Assembly (NCBI RefSeq): GCF_018390535.1
Contig: NZ_JAHBBW010000001.1
Coordinates: 124,001-188,000, forward strand
DNA from: Bacteroides propionicigenes
Lineage (GTDB): Bacteria > Bacteroidota > Bacteroidia > Bacteroidales > Bacteroidaceae
Reading direction: 5' to 3'
DNA length: 64,000 bases
Each line of letters starts with the position of its first letter. The first letter of the stretch is position 1. Of the stretch, positions 1-10,389 are shown in pieces. Under the pieces are notes generated by a model, which was not told the origin of the DNA, did not search any database, and saw only the letters and a list, made by a program, of their open reading frames with translations. The translations under genes were made by a program, and so were the position numbers.

Positions 1-2349
1 CCATGTTTGATACCAGGGAGGGGTTATCAGAATCTTGATTGTACGCACTTCCGAGTAATTGCCATAATTAAGTGCGCGTACCCGGAAAGTATATTTACCG
101 GGCGGCAAATTATTATAGGTCACACGATTTACTCCCGGTTCTGTACTAAGCCACTGAGAGCCTAATTCATCAATTTTATATTGGTAAGATATCTGCTCAG
201 GGTTGTTGTACTGCAATGTGGAAAAGATAATGCTGAATGTATTATCCAAATAAGACAACCGGAACAGATTGGCTTCTTGCACCGATGTATGGATTATGGG
301 GTCTCCGTTTGAAAGACTGTTTTTATGTATCGGCTGATTAAATACGTAAAAGTCCGTTATCCATACATTCGTTTCTTTGGAGGTATTTCCTATGCTTCCG
401 GGAGAGAAACAAGTGATACCGTTGATACCACCAAAATATATCTTTCCATTCTTGTCCGTATAGAAAGCGCCGTGCATAAATTCATTGCCCTGCAAACCAT
501 CTCCCGAATAGTAATTAATAAAACGGTTATTTTGTACATCATACCGGCTGATTCCCATATAAGTGCTAATCCAAATATCATGCCGGAAGTCTTCACTAAG
601 CCCGCATATCACATTGTTTGGCAATCCGTTTGCCATTGCAAACCTTTCCAACTCATTCGTTGTCTTATCAAAACTGTACAACCCATCCGTAGTACCGGCC
701 CAAATCTTACCCGAATGGTCCTCTTGAATAACATACCCCACACATCCGGAAATCAAAGTGTTGACCTTTTTATAATTAATAAAACTCTCCGTTGACGGAT
801 TAAAACAACTTACTCCTTTATAATGTCCCAACCATATCAGCCCTTCACTATCACAAAATATATAATTCACCCAATCGTTGACAAGCTCATTCCGCTTCAA
901 GTCATCGGTTTCATCTTTAGAAGATTCATAATGTTTTAACTTTCCGGTCTTCAAGTTATATTGATAAAAGCCGGAACCTAATGTCCCGATATATAGATTC
1001 TTCTGTTTGTCTTCAGTTATCGAAAATATTTTTTCATTATCAATAGGTAAAGAATAGTCACATTCTCCGGTTTTCCGATTAAACCTTGCAACTCCCCGCG
1101 TATAAGAACCAAGCCATAAGTTCTTATCCGTATCCTCATAAATACACATTATCGTATTAGCAACAGAATGGGCGGAACTCCCCGGCTGATAGTGTCTCAA
1201 CCTCTTCCCGTTTGCATCCAACTCGTATATACCTTCATTATCTGCACCAACCCATAAATGACCGTTACTGTCTTGAAAAATAGACATAACACAGCCTTGT
1301 CCTATAGGATTATAGTAAATAGACTTGCTACCATAATATTCAAAAGGATTATCTTGTTTCGGTATCAAGACTACCCCTTTTTGAAATAGCCCTAACCACA
1401 AATTCTTATCCTTATCTTCCAACACTGTATGAATCTTTCCTTCCGAAAAGTCCATTGGGGCAGAATTAATAGTATAGTCTTCCAACTGTTCTTTTGCAGA
1501 ATTATACATTTTCAGTCCCTGCCCGTCAGTACCAACCAGCAATTGCCCGCTCACCAATGACATACAATAAACGGACAGTGGACCGTCTCCTGTATAAGGA
1601 ACCGGAATAAAGTTGTTTTCCTGCCTATTGTAACGTGACAGACCTTGCTTCTGAGTCCCTACAAAAAGATTCCCTTCCTTATCTTCTATTATGGCGGCAA
1701 CATTATTGTCATTGAGGGTTGGATATTTAAATACACGCACTTCTTTCGTTGCAGGCATATAACAAATCAGGCCGTTTCCATACGTTCCTATCCAAATATT
1801 ATAATAAGAATCTTCATAAAAACAAGATTGAAAATTGTAATTCGACTGCTTTAAAAGATTATCTACAGAAACTGCCTGCTTTTGCTGTTCATCCAAACGA
1901 AACATTCCCTGCCCGGTAGTTGTCATCCAGATTTCTCCATTATGCAATTCCTGCATCTGCGTTATATGTGGAAAAACCCGCTTACCCGCACGAAACATTG
2001 GAATCTCCAAAAAACTATCCGTTTCACGATCATACTTCATTAACCCATCAATACACCCCACCAGCAGATTACGTCGACTATCCTCAAACAAAGTACGTAC
2101 ATAATTATTCCTGATAGAAGATGAATCAGCTGAAATATGCCGGTAATTGGTGAAGCGCAAACCATCAAACTTATTTAACCCATATTCAGTTGTGACCCAA
2201 ATAAAGCCTTGTTTATCCTGAAATATCTGATTAATTAAGCTACTGGATAAGCCCATATCTGTAGTATACACTTTTCCCGTCTGTGCTTCACTGTATTGAG
2301 CTATACAACACAAACATACTACAAGTACTTTCCAAACGCATCTTTTCAT
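1..2349 (-). CDS. Hybrid two-component system regulator (HTCS), N-terminal part, runs off left edge
   Basis: Reading leftwards from an ATG at 2349, the frame stays open for 783 codons to the first base of the window. It begins with a signal peptide (MKRCVWKVLVVCLCCIAQ...) and continues with many repeats of the two-component-regulator propeller type (for example the motif IWVTTEYGLNKFDG and later LWVGADNEGIYELD). It ends in a Y_Y_Y-like region (PPGKYTFRVRALN) that normally sits just before the membrane helix. The kinase, receiver and AraC-type DNA-binding parts expected of this family lie outside the window. Such proteins sense oligosaccharides in the periplasm and activate the neighbouring utilisation locus, here presumably the three xylan units to the right. 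Confident on family; ligand is inferred from context. Confidence 0.93.
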   Translation of the reverse strand, partial: MKRCVWKVLVVCLCCIAQYSEAQTGKVYTTDMGLSSSLINQIFQDKQGFIWVTTEYGLNKFDGLRFTNYRHISADSSSIRNNYVRTLFEDSRRNLLVGCIDGLMKYDRETDSFLEIPMFRAGKRVFPHITQMQELHNGEIWMTTTGQGMFRLDEQQKQAVSVDNLLKQSNYNFQSCFYEDSYYNIWIGTYGNGLICYMPATKEVRVFKYPTLNDNNVAAIIEDKEGNLFVGTQKQGLSRYNRQENNFIPVPYTGDGPLSVYCMSLVSGQLLVGTDGQGLKMYNSAKEQLEDYTINSAPMDFSEGKIHTVLEDKDKNLWLGLFQKGVVLIPKQDNPFEYYGSKSIYYNPIGQGCVMSIFQDSNGHLWVGADNEGIYELDANGKRLRHYQPGSSAHSVANTIMCIYEDTDKNLWLGSYTRGVARFNRKTGECDYSLPIDNEKIFSITEDKQKNLYIGTLGSGFYQYNLKTGKLKHYESSKDETDDLKRNELVNDWVNYIFCDSEGLIWLGHYKGVSCFNPSTESFINYKKVNTLISGCVGYVIQEDHSGKIWAGTTDGLYSFDKTTNELERFAMANGLPNNVICGLSEDFRHDIWISTYMGISRYDVQNNRFINYYSGDGLQGNEFMHGAFYTDKNGKIYFGGINGITCFSPGSIGNTSKETNVWITDFYVFNQPIHKNSLSNGDPIIHTSVQEANLFRLSYLDNTFSIIFSTLQYNNPEQISYQYKIDELGSQWLSTEPGVNRVTYNNLPPGKYTFRVRALNYGNYSEVRTIKILITPPWYQTW

Positions 2350-2382
2350 AGTCTTTCTTTTTTATTAGATACAAAAGTCTGA

Positions 2383-2390
2383 CAAAGATA
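2383..2390 (-). promoter_or_regulatory. Candidate -7 element for the HTCS gene
   Basis: On the minus strand this reads TATCTTTG, matching the Bacteroides -7 consensus TAnnTTTG, 34 bases before the regulator's ATG. A correctly spaced -33 TTTG is not evident. Confidence 0.45.
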
Positions 2391-2524
2391 AACAAAAAGC
2401 AGGTTTATTCGATACATATGTAACTTTTGTGATAAAAAAACTTCATGGCTCCACCGTAAAAAAGAATTAATTTTAATTATTTTTATTGCAAAAAAAATCC
2501 ATTTACAACCACCACGCCTTATTG

Positions 2525-2574
2525 ATGTAACATACACAAAAAAGAATGTAACACAGCCGCAAGAGTATGTTACA
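2525..2574 (+). promoter_or_regulatory. Three 21-bp-phased operator repeats upstream of susC
   Basis: ATGTAACA starts at 2525 and again at 2546, and ATGTTACA starts at 2567, so the three copies are exactly 21 bp apart (two helical turns). The last one begins 59 bp before the -7 element at 2626. The same spacing and word recur at the two other xylan promoters at 15.6-16.0 kb. This is the arrangement expected for an AraC-type DNA-binding domain such as that of the HTCS regulator. Confidence 0.65.
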
Positions 2575-2625
2575 AAAAATAAAATATAAGTATCATCTAT
2601 ACCCTACCATATTACAAATGCTAAC

Positions 2626-2633
2626 TAACTTTG
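2626..2633 (+). promoter_or_regulatory. Candidate -7 promoter element for susC operon
   Basis: TAACTTTG matches the TAnnTTTG consensus. No TTTG lies at the -33 distance, which fits a promoter needing an activator. The start codon of susC is 161 bases downstream, so the untranslated leader would be about 150 nt. The remainder of 2350-2793 holds no gene. Confidence 0.6.
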
Positions 2634-2793
2634 CCTATGTCAGAAAGTTGAGGATATACACCTCATTTCTTTAGTCATTTAAAATATAAAATAAATGTTT
2701 AACTAAAACGATAGCATATGAAAACATAAAAAGAACCTTAATGAACTTATACTTTGATTTAACATTTTTATTCAATTTAAACCTTGTTTTTTT

Positions 2794-5700
2794 ATGAAAT
2801 GCACAACTTATTATTTTAGGTCCTTAGGGCTATTGTTATTACTTTGCCTGATACCTCTGTGGAGTGTCGCTCAGAATATCACGGTAAAGGGTATTGTAAA
2901 AGATAATTTCGGTGAACCGGTTATTGGCGCCAACGTTACGGAAAAAGGAACAACCAATGGTATGATAACCGATTTGGATGGAAACTTTTCGTTAACAGTA
3001 CAGAAAAATGCGACCTTAGTAATTTCTTATATCGGATATATAACACAAGAAATTGCCGTTAAAGGAAATGCAAACCTCAACATTACATTAAAAGAAGACT
3101 CCAAAGCATTGGAAGAAGTAGTCGTTATCGGTTACGGTACAGCGAGAAAATCAGACGTAACAGGTTCTATCGCATCAGTAGGAGGCGACAAACTGCGTGA
3201 AATGCCGGCAACAAACATTACATACGCTCTACAAAATCGTATAGCCGGTGTGGACATGGCACAGACTTCTTCACAACCGGGCGCTACTATGCAAATCCGA
3301 ATTCGTGGTACCCGTTCTCTAACGGCTTCCAACGATCCGTTAGTAGTATTGGATGGTATTCCTTTTATGGGGAATCTTTCTGATATCAACCCCGGCGATA
3401 TCAAAAGTATGGATATCTTGAAAGATGCTTCTTCCACAGCTATCTATGGTTCACGTGGTGCCAATGGTGTTATTTTGATTACCACAAACAAAGGAGCACA
3501 AGGTACACCAGCCAAATTCACATACAATGGCTATGTCGGTGCAAAATCCGTATTCTCAAAATACCCGATGATGGATGGAAAGAAGTTTGCCGAAATGCGT
3601 AAGTATGCCGGCAAATTTGATAATTCGTTAGATGAATCGGACGATGTTAACACAGATTGGCAGGATTTAATGTATCGTACCGGTATGGTAACAAGCCACG
3701 ATGTCAGCGTAGCAGGAGGTACAAATCAAGGAAGCTACAGTTTCGGAGCTGCCTACTACAAAGACCAAGGGGTTATTCCTACACAGAATTATACGCGCTA
3801 CTCTTTACGTGGTTCATTTGATCAAGGGGTAGGTAAGTACTTCCGTTTCGGATTAACAACCAACTCCAACTATAATGTAACAAAAGGTTCTAATATCGGT
3901 TTGTATAATGTATTGGCAAACTCTCCTATTGCTAATCCGTACAATGAGGATGGAAGCCTGAAGAGAACAGTAAAAATAAACAGCCAAGATGAATACTTTG
4001 TTGTAACACGTGATATTGTAGAAAGTTTGGAAGATACTTGGCTGAACGAACAGAAAGGCTTCGGTACTTATAACAACCTTTTTGCCGAAATACAATGTCC
4101 ATGGGTAAAAGGATTAAAATATCGTGTCAATTTAGGTCTGAACTACCGTTCTACCAAAGGTGGTACTTTCACTGGTGAGGGCGTAAACAGCACAACAGAA
4201 GATACTCCTTCTACCGCATCATTAACCCACTCTGAAACAACAAACTGGGCTATAGAAAACTTGATAACTTATGACCGTACATTCGGTAAACATCAATTGA
4301 ATATAGTAGGAATGTACTCAGCCGAAGAAACTGTTTATACCAAATCAAATATTGCAGCACGTGATATTCCGGCAGAGTACTTACAATATTACAATTTAGG
4401 TCGTGCAGAAGGTACAATTACCGTTAATCCAGATAATTGGGATTATCAGAAAAGCGGACTGATGTCTTGGATGGGACGTGCCATGTATACTTATGACAAT
4501 CGCTATATGTTAATGGCAACTGTTCGTGCTGATGCTTCTTCACGTTTGGCAAAAGGTCATCAATGGCATACATATCCGGCTGTATCTGCCGGTTGGAATA
4601 TCGGTCAGGAATCATTTATGGATGATATTGAATGGCTGGATATTCTTAAAGTGCGCGTAGGATACGGACAAACCTCCAATCAGGCTGTAAGTCCATATTC
4701 CACATGGGGAAAATTATCCACTCGTCCTTATAACTTCGGACCAACAGGTTATGCTACCGGTTATTATGTATCTGCATTGCCCAATTACAATTTAGGTTGG
4801 GAATACTCTTCTACCTGGAACTTCGGTTTGGATTTCACATTATTCGGCGGTCGCTTATCAGGAACATTAGAATACTATATACAAAAAACATCTGATTTGC
4901 TGCAGAACGTTAATCTTCCTGCAACTTCCGGTGTAAGCAGCTATGTAGGCAACGTAGGAAAAACTCAAAACAAAGGCGTCGAACTCACCTTAAACGGAAC
5001 AATACTTGACAATTATAATGGTTGGACATGGGATGCCAGCCTTAACTTATCAGCCAATCGCAATGAATTGACCGAATTGGCATCCGGAGCAGAACGCGAT
5101 GAAGCCAATAACTGGTTTGTAGGTCATCCCGTTGATGTAATCTACGATTATGAAAAGATTGGCTTATGGCAAGAAGGTGACCCTTATCTTGCAATTTTAG
5201 AACCGGGTGGAAATGTAGGTATGATCAAAGTTAAATATACCGGTGAATATAATGAAGATGGGACTCCCGCTCGTAAAATCGGACCGGATGACCGCCAAAT
5301 TATCAGTATGGAACCCAAATTTACGGGTGGTTTCAGTACGCGTGTTGCGTATAAAGGATTCGATTTGAATGTTATTACAGCATTCAAGTGTGGCGGTAAA
5401 CTTATCAGTACATTACACCATGCTAACGGTTACCTGAATATGTTGACTGGTCGTCGTGGTCAAGTAGATGTAGACTATTGGACAGAAGAAAACACTAATG
5501 CCAAATATCCAAAACCAGGTGGTATTCAAAGTGGTGACAACCCTAAATATGGTAGTACTTTAGGATATTTTGACGCTTCATACTGGAAAGTCCGTAATAT
5601 CTCTTTAGGCTATAATTTCGATCAACAGAAATGGCTGAAAAATTTCGGCATCCAAAGTTTACGTGCTTATGTATCTATACAGAACCCGTTCGTAATATGC

Positions 5701-5859
5701 TCTCCATTCCATAAAGAAACCGGTTTGGATCCGGAAACCAACTCTTACGGTAATGAAAACGTAGCTGTTACAAGTGGCATTCAGAGTCGTTTCCTTACAG
5801 TGGGAACCAATTCTCCTTCCACACGTAATTATTTATTCGGCATTAACTTGACATTCTAA
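2794..5859 (+). CDS. SusC-like TonB-dependent outer-membrane transporter
   Basis: A 1021-residue protein of normal SusC/RagA length. It has a signal peptide (about residues 1-26), a carboxypeptidase-regulatory-like domain (about 28-115, with GEPVIGANVTEKGT), then the SusC signature EEVVVIGYGTARKSDVTGS. The plug domain follows (IRIRGTRSLTASNDPLVVLDG) and a long beta-barrel ends in GINLTF. It would import oligosaccharides across the outer membrane with the adjacent SusD lid, 15 bp downstream. It opens the first xylan transcription unit, behind the phased operator at 2525-2574. Substrate (glucuronoxylan fragments) is inferred from the enzymes encoded nearby. Confidence 0.96.
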   Translation: MKCTTYYFRSLGLLLLLCLIPLWSVAQNITVKGIVKDNFGEPVIGANVTEKGTTNGMITDLDGNFSLTVQKNATLVISYIGYITQEIAVKGNANLNITLKEDSKALEEVVVIGYGTARKSDVTGSIASVGGDKLREMPATNITYALQNRIAGVDMAQTSSQPGATMQIRIRGTRSLTASNDPLVVLDGIPFMGNLSDINPGDIKSMDILKDASSTAIYGSRGANGVILITTNKGAQGTPAKFTYNGYVGAKSVFSKYPMMDGKKFAEMRKYAGKFDNSLDESDDVNTDWQDLMYRTGMVTSHDVSVAGGTNQGSYSFGAAYYKDQGVIPTQNYTRYSLRGSFDQGVGKYFRFGLTTNSNYNVTKGSNIGLYNVLANSPIANPYNEDGSLKRTVKINSQDEYFVVTRDIVESLEDTWLNEQKGFGTYNNLFAEIQCPWVKGLKYRVNLGLNYRSTKGGTFTGEGVNSTTEDTPSTASLTHSETTNWAIENLITYDRTFGKHQLNIVGMYSAEETVYTKSNIAARDIPAEYLQYYNLGRAEGTITVNPDNWDYQKSGLMSWMGRAMYTYDNRYMLMATVRADASSRLAKGHQWHTYPAVSAGWNIGQESFMDDIEWLDILKVRVGYGQTSNQAVSPYSTWGKLSTRPYNFGPTGYATGYYVSALPNYNLGWEYSSTWNFGLDFTLFGGRLSGTLEYYIQKTSDLLQNVNLPATSGVSSYVGNVGKTQNKGVELTLNGTILDNYNGWTWDASLNLSANRNELTELASGAERDEANNWFVGHPVDVIYDYEKIGLWQEGDPYLAILEPGGNVGMIKVKYTGEYNEDGTPARKIGPDDRQIISMEPKFTGGFSTRVAYKGFDLNVITAFKCGGKLISTLHHANGYLNMLTGRRGQVDVDYWTEENTNAKYPKPGGIQSGDNPKYGSTLGYFDASYWKVRNISLGYNFDQQKWLKNFGIQSLRAYVSIQNPFVICSPFHKETGLDPETNSYGNENVAVTSGIQSRFLTVGTNSPSTRNYLFGINLTF

Positions 5860-5874
5860 TTTAGCTTTAAAACT

Positions 5875-7824
5875 ATGAAACCAATATTTACTAATATAAG
5901 AGTTCTGGGAACTACGGCATTAGCCTTGATCTTTGCAACTTCTTGCTCAGATATTTTAGACGAACAGCCACGTAGTATTTATGAACCAACCTTCTTCCAA
6001 ACAGAAAGAGGTGTAGAAGGCGGTATTACTTCTATGTATGCACACTTACGTTACATCTATGGGCAAGCTTACTATTACAATTCTTGCCTGACAGGAACAG
6101 ATGAAGCGACTTATGCCCAGTCGGCTGACGGCAATTTTAAAGATGCCGATTTATCGGGTGTAGGAAGTCTGACAGCAAGCAGTAGCCGTTCAGACGTGTT
6201 ATGGGGAACAGCCTTTTCAAATATCAACACGGCTAACGGCGTTATTGAGAACGGCTCCAAAGTAGGTGTTTCAGACGCTCTTCTTGCAGAAGCACACTTC
6301 TTCCGCGGTATGGATTATTTCTTATTAGTACAGACATTTGGCGGCGTGCCATTGGATTTGGGTGCAGGTGAGTTAAAATTCAACATCTCTACCTCACGCA
6401 CTTCCGTACGTAACACTGTTCCCGAAGTGTACACTAAAGCGATTTTTCCTGATTTAAAAACAGCTGTCACTAATCTACCGGAGAAGCCTCGTGTAACAGG
6501 TGGAGTCGCTAAAACAGTAGCACGCTTATACCTGTCAAAAGCATATCTGACCTATGGCTGGTGGTTGGAAAACCCCAATAACATCCCCACATATCCGGAA
6601 TGTAATCGTACAGATCCTGACGGGCATGATGCTGCATGGTACTATCAGCAAGCATATGATATTGCAACTGAAGCAATTGACAATCCCGGAGCATATGGTT
6701 TGATGGAGAGTTTCTATCAAGTCAATGCAGGACCATACGACCGAAACAAAGAAATCTTACTGTATGCTGATCATACCCAAGAAGATGAATACTACAACGG
6801 CGGTAGCTTGACGTATGGTAGCGGTGGAGCTCCTGATAATTTTGCCGGTTGGATGATGAATTGGAACTATACGGATATTCAGGCCAAAGATAAAGACGGT
6901 AAAACTATTTCACCGGTAATTCGCGTTGCCGAACAAGCTTATGGTCGCCCGTGGACACGTATGGCTCCTCCTCACAGTGTATTTACACATACTTTTAAAG
7001 ACAAAACAAAAGATTCCCGCTACGATGGAACATTTACAACAGTTTACCGCGGTAACTGGTCTACAAACGGAAACGAATGGACAAGTGTTACAGGAGCTAA
7101 CGGCATTGCAGTAGCCGAGGGAGAACCGTTATTGACTTTCCTTTCTGAAGATGATCCTGATATCAAATATCCAGAGAAAGGAGCAGGAGATAGTAATACC
7201 GGGGCTGGAGTTATAGCAGGACGTGCTGATTATGTAATGGGTCCCAGTGCAATCAGTCGTCGCGTATATCCGGGACTTTGGAAACTCGGTCCTTATCGTA
7301 CTGACAACGGTACCGGTGTCGGTCAACCTAATGCCGGTAGTACACGTCCGTACAATATTGCCAAGTTTTCTGAGCTCTATTTGATTGCAGCAGAAGCTGC
7401 AGTAAAAGGCGCAACGACTAAACCTAATAAAAGTGCACGTGAGTTAGTCAACGTTTTACGTGATCGTGCAGGCAAATGGACATTCAGCAATGCAGAGAAA
7501 GAAGAAAAGGATTTGGATTATGGTTCTGATTTGACAAATGACACCCCAACAACAATTGATATCAACTATATCCTTGATGAACGTTCACGTGAATTCTTCG
7601 GTGAAGGTTATCGTTGGTTCGACCTTGTACGTACACAAAAATGGAATGAGTATGCTGACACTTACCAAATTTGTGGAAACGACAAAGGGGACCGTGAAGT
7701 CAAGACTTATACACGTACCATCAAGCCCGGACATTACCTGCGTCCTATTCCACAAGGACAGCTTGACGGTATGGAAATGACCCCTGAAGAGAAAAAGAAC
7801 TATCAAAATCCTGAATATAGATAA
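5875..7824 (+). CDS. SusD-like surface glycan-binding lipoprotein
   Basis: 649 residues, with a lipobox ending at Cys24 (IFATSC) followed by the SusD start DILDEQPRSIYEPTFFQTE. The helical RagB/SusD body includes VARLYLSKAYLTYG, and the C-terminal part has the typical ERSREFFGEGYRWFDLVRT. It pairs with the SusC porin 15 bp upstream and caps it, binding oligosaccharide at the cell surface. At 649 residues it is longer than many SusD proteins (roughly 500-600). A strong terminator-like hairpin follows the stop codon. No SusE/SusF-type binding protein is present next to it. Confidence 0.96.
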   Translation: MKPIFTNIRVLGTTALALIFATSCSDILDEQPRSIYEPTFFQTERGVEGGITSMYAHLRYIYGQAYYYNSCLTGTDEATYAQSADGNFKDADLSGVGSLTASSSRSDVLWGTAFSNINTANGVIENGSKVGVSDALLAEAHFFRGMDYFLLVQTFGGVPLDLGAGELKFNISTSRTSVRNTVPEVYTKAIFPDLKTAVTNLPEKPRVTGGVAKTVARLYLSKAYLTYGWWLENPNNIPTYPECNRTDPDGHDAAWYYQQAYDIATEAIDNPGAYGLMESFYQVNAGPYDRNKEILLYADHTQEDEYYNGGSLTYGSGGAPDNFAGWMMNWNYTDIQAKDKDGKTISPVIRVAEQAYGRPWTRMAPPHSVFTHTFKDKTKDSRYDGTFTTVYRGNWSTNGNEWTSVTGANGIAVAEGEPLLTFLSEDDPDIKYPEKGAGDSNTGAGVIAGRADYVMGPSAISRRVYPGLWKLGPYRTDNGTGVGQPNAGSTRPYNIAKFSELYLIAAEAAVKGATTKPNKSARELVNVLRDRAGKWTFSNAEKEEKDLDYGSDLTNDTPTTIDINYILDERSREFFGEGYRWFDLVRTQKWNEYADTYQICGNDKGDREVKTYTRTIKPGHYLRPIPQGQLDGMEMTPEEKKNYQNPEYR

Positions 7825-7864
7825 TTTATCTTTTTAAGATAAGTTCGCAATAGGTATTCATCGA

Positions 7865-7906
7865 AGCCGCTTGTAGATGTTCTAAAGTATCTGCAAGCGG
7901 CTTTTT
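7865..7906 (+). terminator. Intrinsic-terminator-like hairpin between susD and GH115
   Basis: A 14-bp stem (7865-7878 with 7889-7902, one G-U pair) with a 10-nt loop is followed directly by TTTT. It sits inside the operon, between susD and the alpha-glucuronidase gene, so it could lower transcription of the enzyme genes relative to susCD. Confidence 0.75.
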
Positions 7907-7921
7907 ATAAATATTAATATT

Positions 7922-10381
7922 ATGAGAAATAGCATTTTTTGTATTATTTTGTTTTTAGCAAGTATGTGTTGGCAGCTACCACTAAAAGCTGCAGAACGTT
8001 TTATAACAAATGACGCTGTCGGCTTTCAATGGATACAAGAAAAAAAATCTTATCCTATACTGATAGATAACGAGGAATATAAAGGGGTACTCCGTGCCAT
8101 TACTAATCTACAAACAGACGCACAAACAGTGACCAACGTCAAACCCCAAATCACAAGTTCTGTAACCGAAAAACGACTGTTGATTATTGGTTCTATCAAT
8201 CGTAGCAACTGGATAAAACGGCTAATAGCATCAGGAAAAATCTCAGCCAATGAGTTAAAAGGAAAACGTGAAAAGTATATCCTATGTACCGTCAAACAAC
8301 CATTCGAAGGAGTAGAGGAAGCTGTAGTGATTGCAGGTAGTGATAAAAGAGGTACTATTTATGGCATCTATGAGTTATCTTCACAAATGGGCGTATCTCC
8401 CTGGTACTATTGGGCGGATGTACCTGTGCAACATAAAAATAACATCTCAATACTCCCGGGAAGTTATACAGATGGTGAGCCTGCCATAGAATATAGAGGT
8501 ATTTTCTTGAATGACGAGTGGCCCTCACTCGGAAATTGGGCACAGAAAACATTCGGCGGATTTAACAGTCAGTTTTATGAAAAAGTATTTGAACTCATAC
8601 TTCGTCTGAAAGGTAATTTCATGTGGCCTGCCATGTGGGCCAGCGCTTTCTATGATGATGATATACAAAATGGAGTTTTAGCTGATGAAATGGGAATCGT
8701 AATGGGTACTTCCCACCATGAGCCTATGGGGCTAGCACAACAAGACTGGAAACGTCGCGGGACAGGCGCATGGGACTATACCCAAAACACTGCCACACTT
8801 CAAAATTTCTGGACAGAAGGTATAGAACGTTGCAAAAATTGGGAATCCGTAATTACCATAGGTATGCGTGGAGATGGAGATATGCCTATGAGCGAAAATG
8901 CCAATATTAACTTATTACAAAACATAGTCAAAGAGCAACGCAAAATTATCACTAAAGTTACAGGTAGAAAGGCTTCTGATATACCTCAGGTATGGGCTCT
9001 ATATAAGGAGGTACAAGATTATTATGACAACGGCATGCGCGTTCCCGATGACATAACATTATTACTTTGTGATGATAATTGGGGCAATGTAAGAAAGCTA
9101 CCTTCATTAACAGAAAAGCCTCGCAAGGGCGGCTATGGAATGTATTACCATTTTGACTACGTAGGAGGTCCAAGAAACTACAAATGGTTAAACTGCAACC
9201 AAGTAGAGCGTGTATGGGAACAAATGAACCTCTGTTATGAATACGGTGTGAGAAAGCTCTGGATTGTAAATGTAGGTGACCTTAAACCCATGGAATACCC
9301 TATTCAGTTCTTCCTAGACATGGCTTGGCAACCTAAAGCGTTCAATCCTAACAATATTTTTGATCACACCATAAGTTTTGCTGCACAGCAATTTGGCAAT
9401 AAATATGCCGAAGAAATAGCAGATATTATTAAACTTTACAGCAAATATGCCCGTAGAGTGACTCCCGAGCTTCTAAATGCAAACACATATCAGTTCAATT
9501 ATGACGAGTGGAACACTGTTGTAGAAGAGTGGAATAATATAGAACTACGAGCTTTAAGAGTTTATCAAAATCTCGATCCTCATTGGTACGATGCTTACGA
9601 AGAACTTGTCCTATTCCCCATTCAGGCTATGCAGAATGTCTACGAAATGTATTACTCTGTAGCAATGAATGCCAAGGTAGAATCTCCTGCCGAAATCAAC
9701 TATTGGGCACAGCGTGTCGAAAAATTATACAAAAGAGATTCATTACTCTGTGCTCATTATAATTATGAAATTGCAAATGGGAAATGGAATCATATAATGG
9801 ATCAGGTGCATATCGGATACACCAATTGGCAACAGCCAGAAACACAAGTAATGCCTAAAGTGAGAAAATCTCAAGACACCGTTTACCTCTGCCACAAGGA
9901 AACAGACGGATATATTTCTATAGAAGCAGGTAATTTTAAGGTCAACCATAAAGTTAGTGTCATTCCCGACCTTGGCAAGACAGAATGTGCTATCACCACT
10001 TTGCCAGCTTCCATAACCCCAAACAATGCCTATGTAGAATACGAACTTGAAACAATGTCTTCAGGCAAGGCAAAACTAAGTATACTACTTGCCCCTACTC
10101 TCAATTTCAATGCTAATAAAGGGCTACGCTTTGCCATTAGTATAGACGGTGGTCAAGAACAGATTGTCAATTTTAACGGTCATTACGATGGGAGGCTCGG
10201 CCCTTGGCAAGCTGCCAGCATCATAAAAACAGATATGGAAGCAGATTTTGGTCAAGCCGGCAGACATACTCTCCGCTTCAGATTTGTAGATTCAGGAATC
10301 GTAATGGAAAAAATACTTATAGACTTCGGTGGTCTAAAGCCAACATACCTTGGAGCACCTTCTTCTAAACTTATTAAATAG
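7922..10381 (+). CDS. GH115 xylan alpha-1,2-glucuronidase
   Basis: 819 residues with a signal peptide ending near LPLKAAE. The sequence has the character of the GH115 family: EYRGIFLNDEWPSLGNWAQK, LKGNFMWPAMWASAFYDDD, MGTSHHEPMG, GMRGDGDMPMSENAN and LWIVNVGDLKPMEYP. A C-terminal beta-sandwich region (about 650-815) is also usual for the family. GH115 enzymes remove (4-O-methyl)glucuronic acid from internal positions of xylan, unlike GH67, which acts at the non-reducing end. The next gene, 9 bp away, is a GH67, so the two complement each other. Likely exported to periplasm or surface. No lipobox seen. Confidence 0.93.
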   Translation: MRNSIFCIILFLASMCWQLPLKAAERFITNDAVGFQWIQEKKSYPILIDNEEYKGVLRAITNLQTDAQTVTNVKPQITSSVTEKRLLIIGSINRSNWIKRLIASGKISANELKGKREKYILCTVKQPFEGVEEAVVIAGSDKRGTIYGIYELSSQMGVSPWYYWADVPVQHKNNISILPGSYTDGEPAIEYRGIFLNDEWPSLGNWAQKTFGGFNSQFYEKVFELILRLKGNFMWPAMWASAFYDDDIQNGVLADEMGIVMGTSHHEPMGLAQQDWKRRGTGAWDYTQNTATLQNFWTEGIERCKNWESVITIGMRGDGDMPMSENANINLLQNIVKEQRKIITKVTGRKASDIPQVWALYKEVQDYYDNGMRVPDDITLLLCDDNWGNVRKLPSLTEKPRKGGYGMYYHFDYVGGPRNYKWLNCNQVERVWEQMNLCYEYGVRKLWIVNVGDLKPMEYPIQFFLDMAWQPKAFNPNNIFDHTISFAAQQFGNKYAEEIADIIKLYSKYARRVTPELLNANTYQFNYDEWNTVVEEWNNIELRALRVYQNLDPHWYDAYEELVLFPIQAMQNVYEMYYSVAMNAKVESPAEINYWAQRVEKLYKRDSLLCAHYNYEIANGKWNHIMDQVHIGYTNWQQPETQVMPKVRKSQDTVYLCHKETDGYISIEAGNFKVNHKVSVIPDLGKTECAITTLPASITPNNAYVEYELETMSSGKAKLSILLAPTLNFNANKGLRFAISIDGGQEQIVNFNGHYDGRLGPWQAASIIKTDMEADFGQAGRHTLRFRFVDSGIVMEKILIDFGGLKPTYLGAPSSKLIK

Positions 10382-10389
10382 ATACCCAT

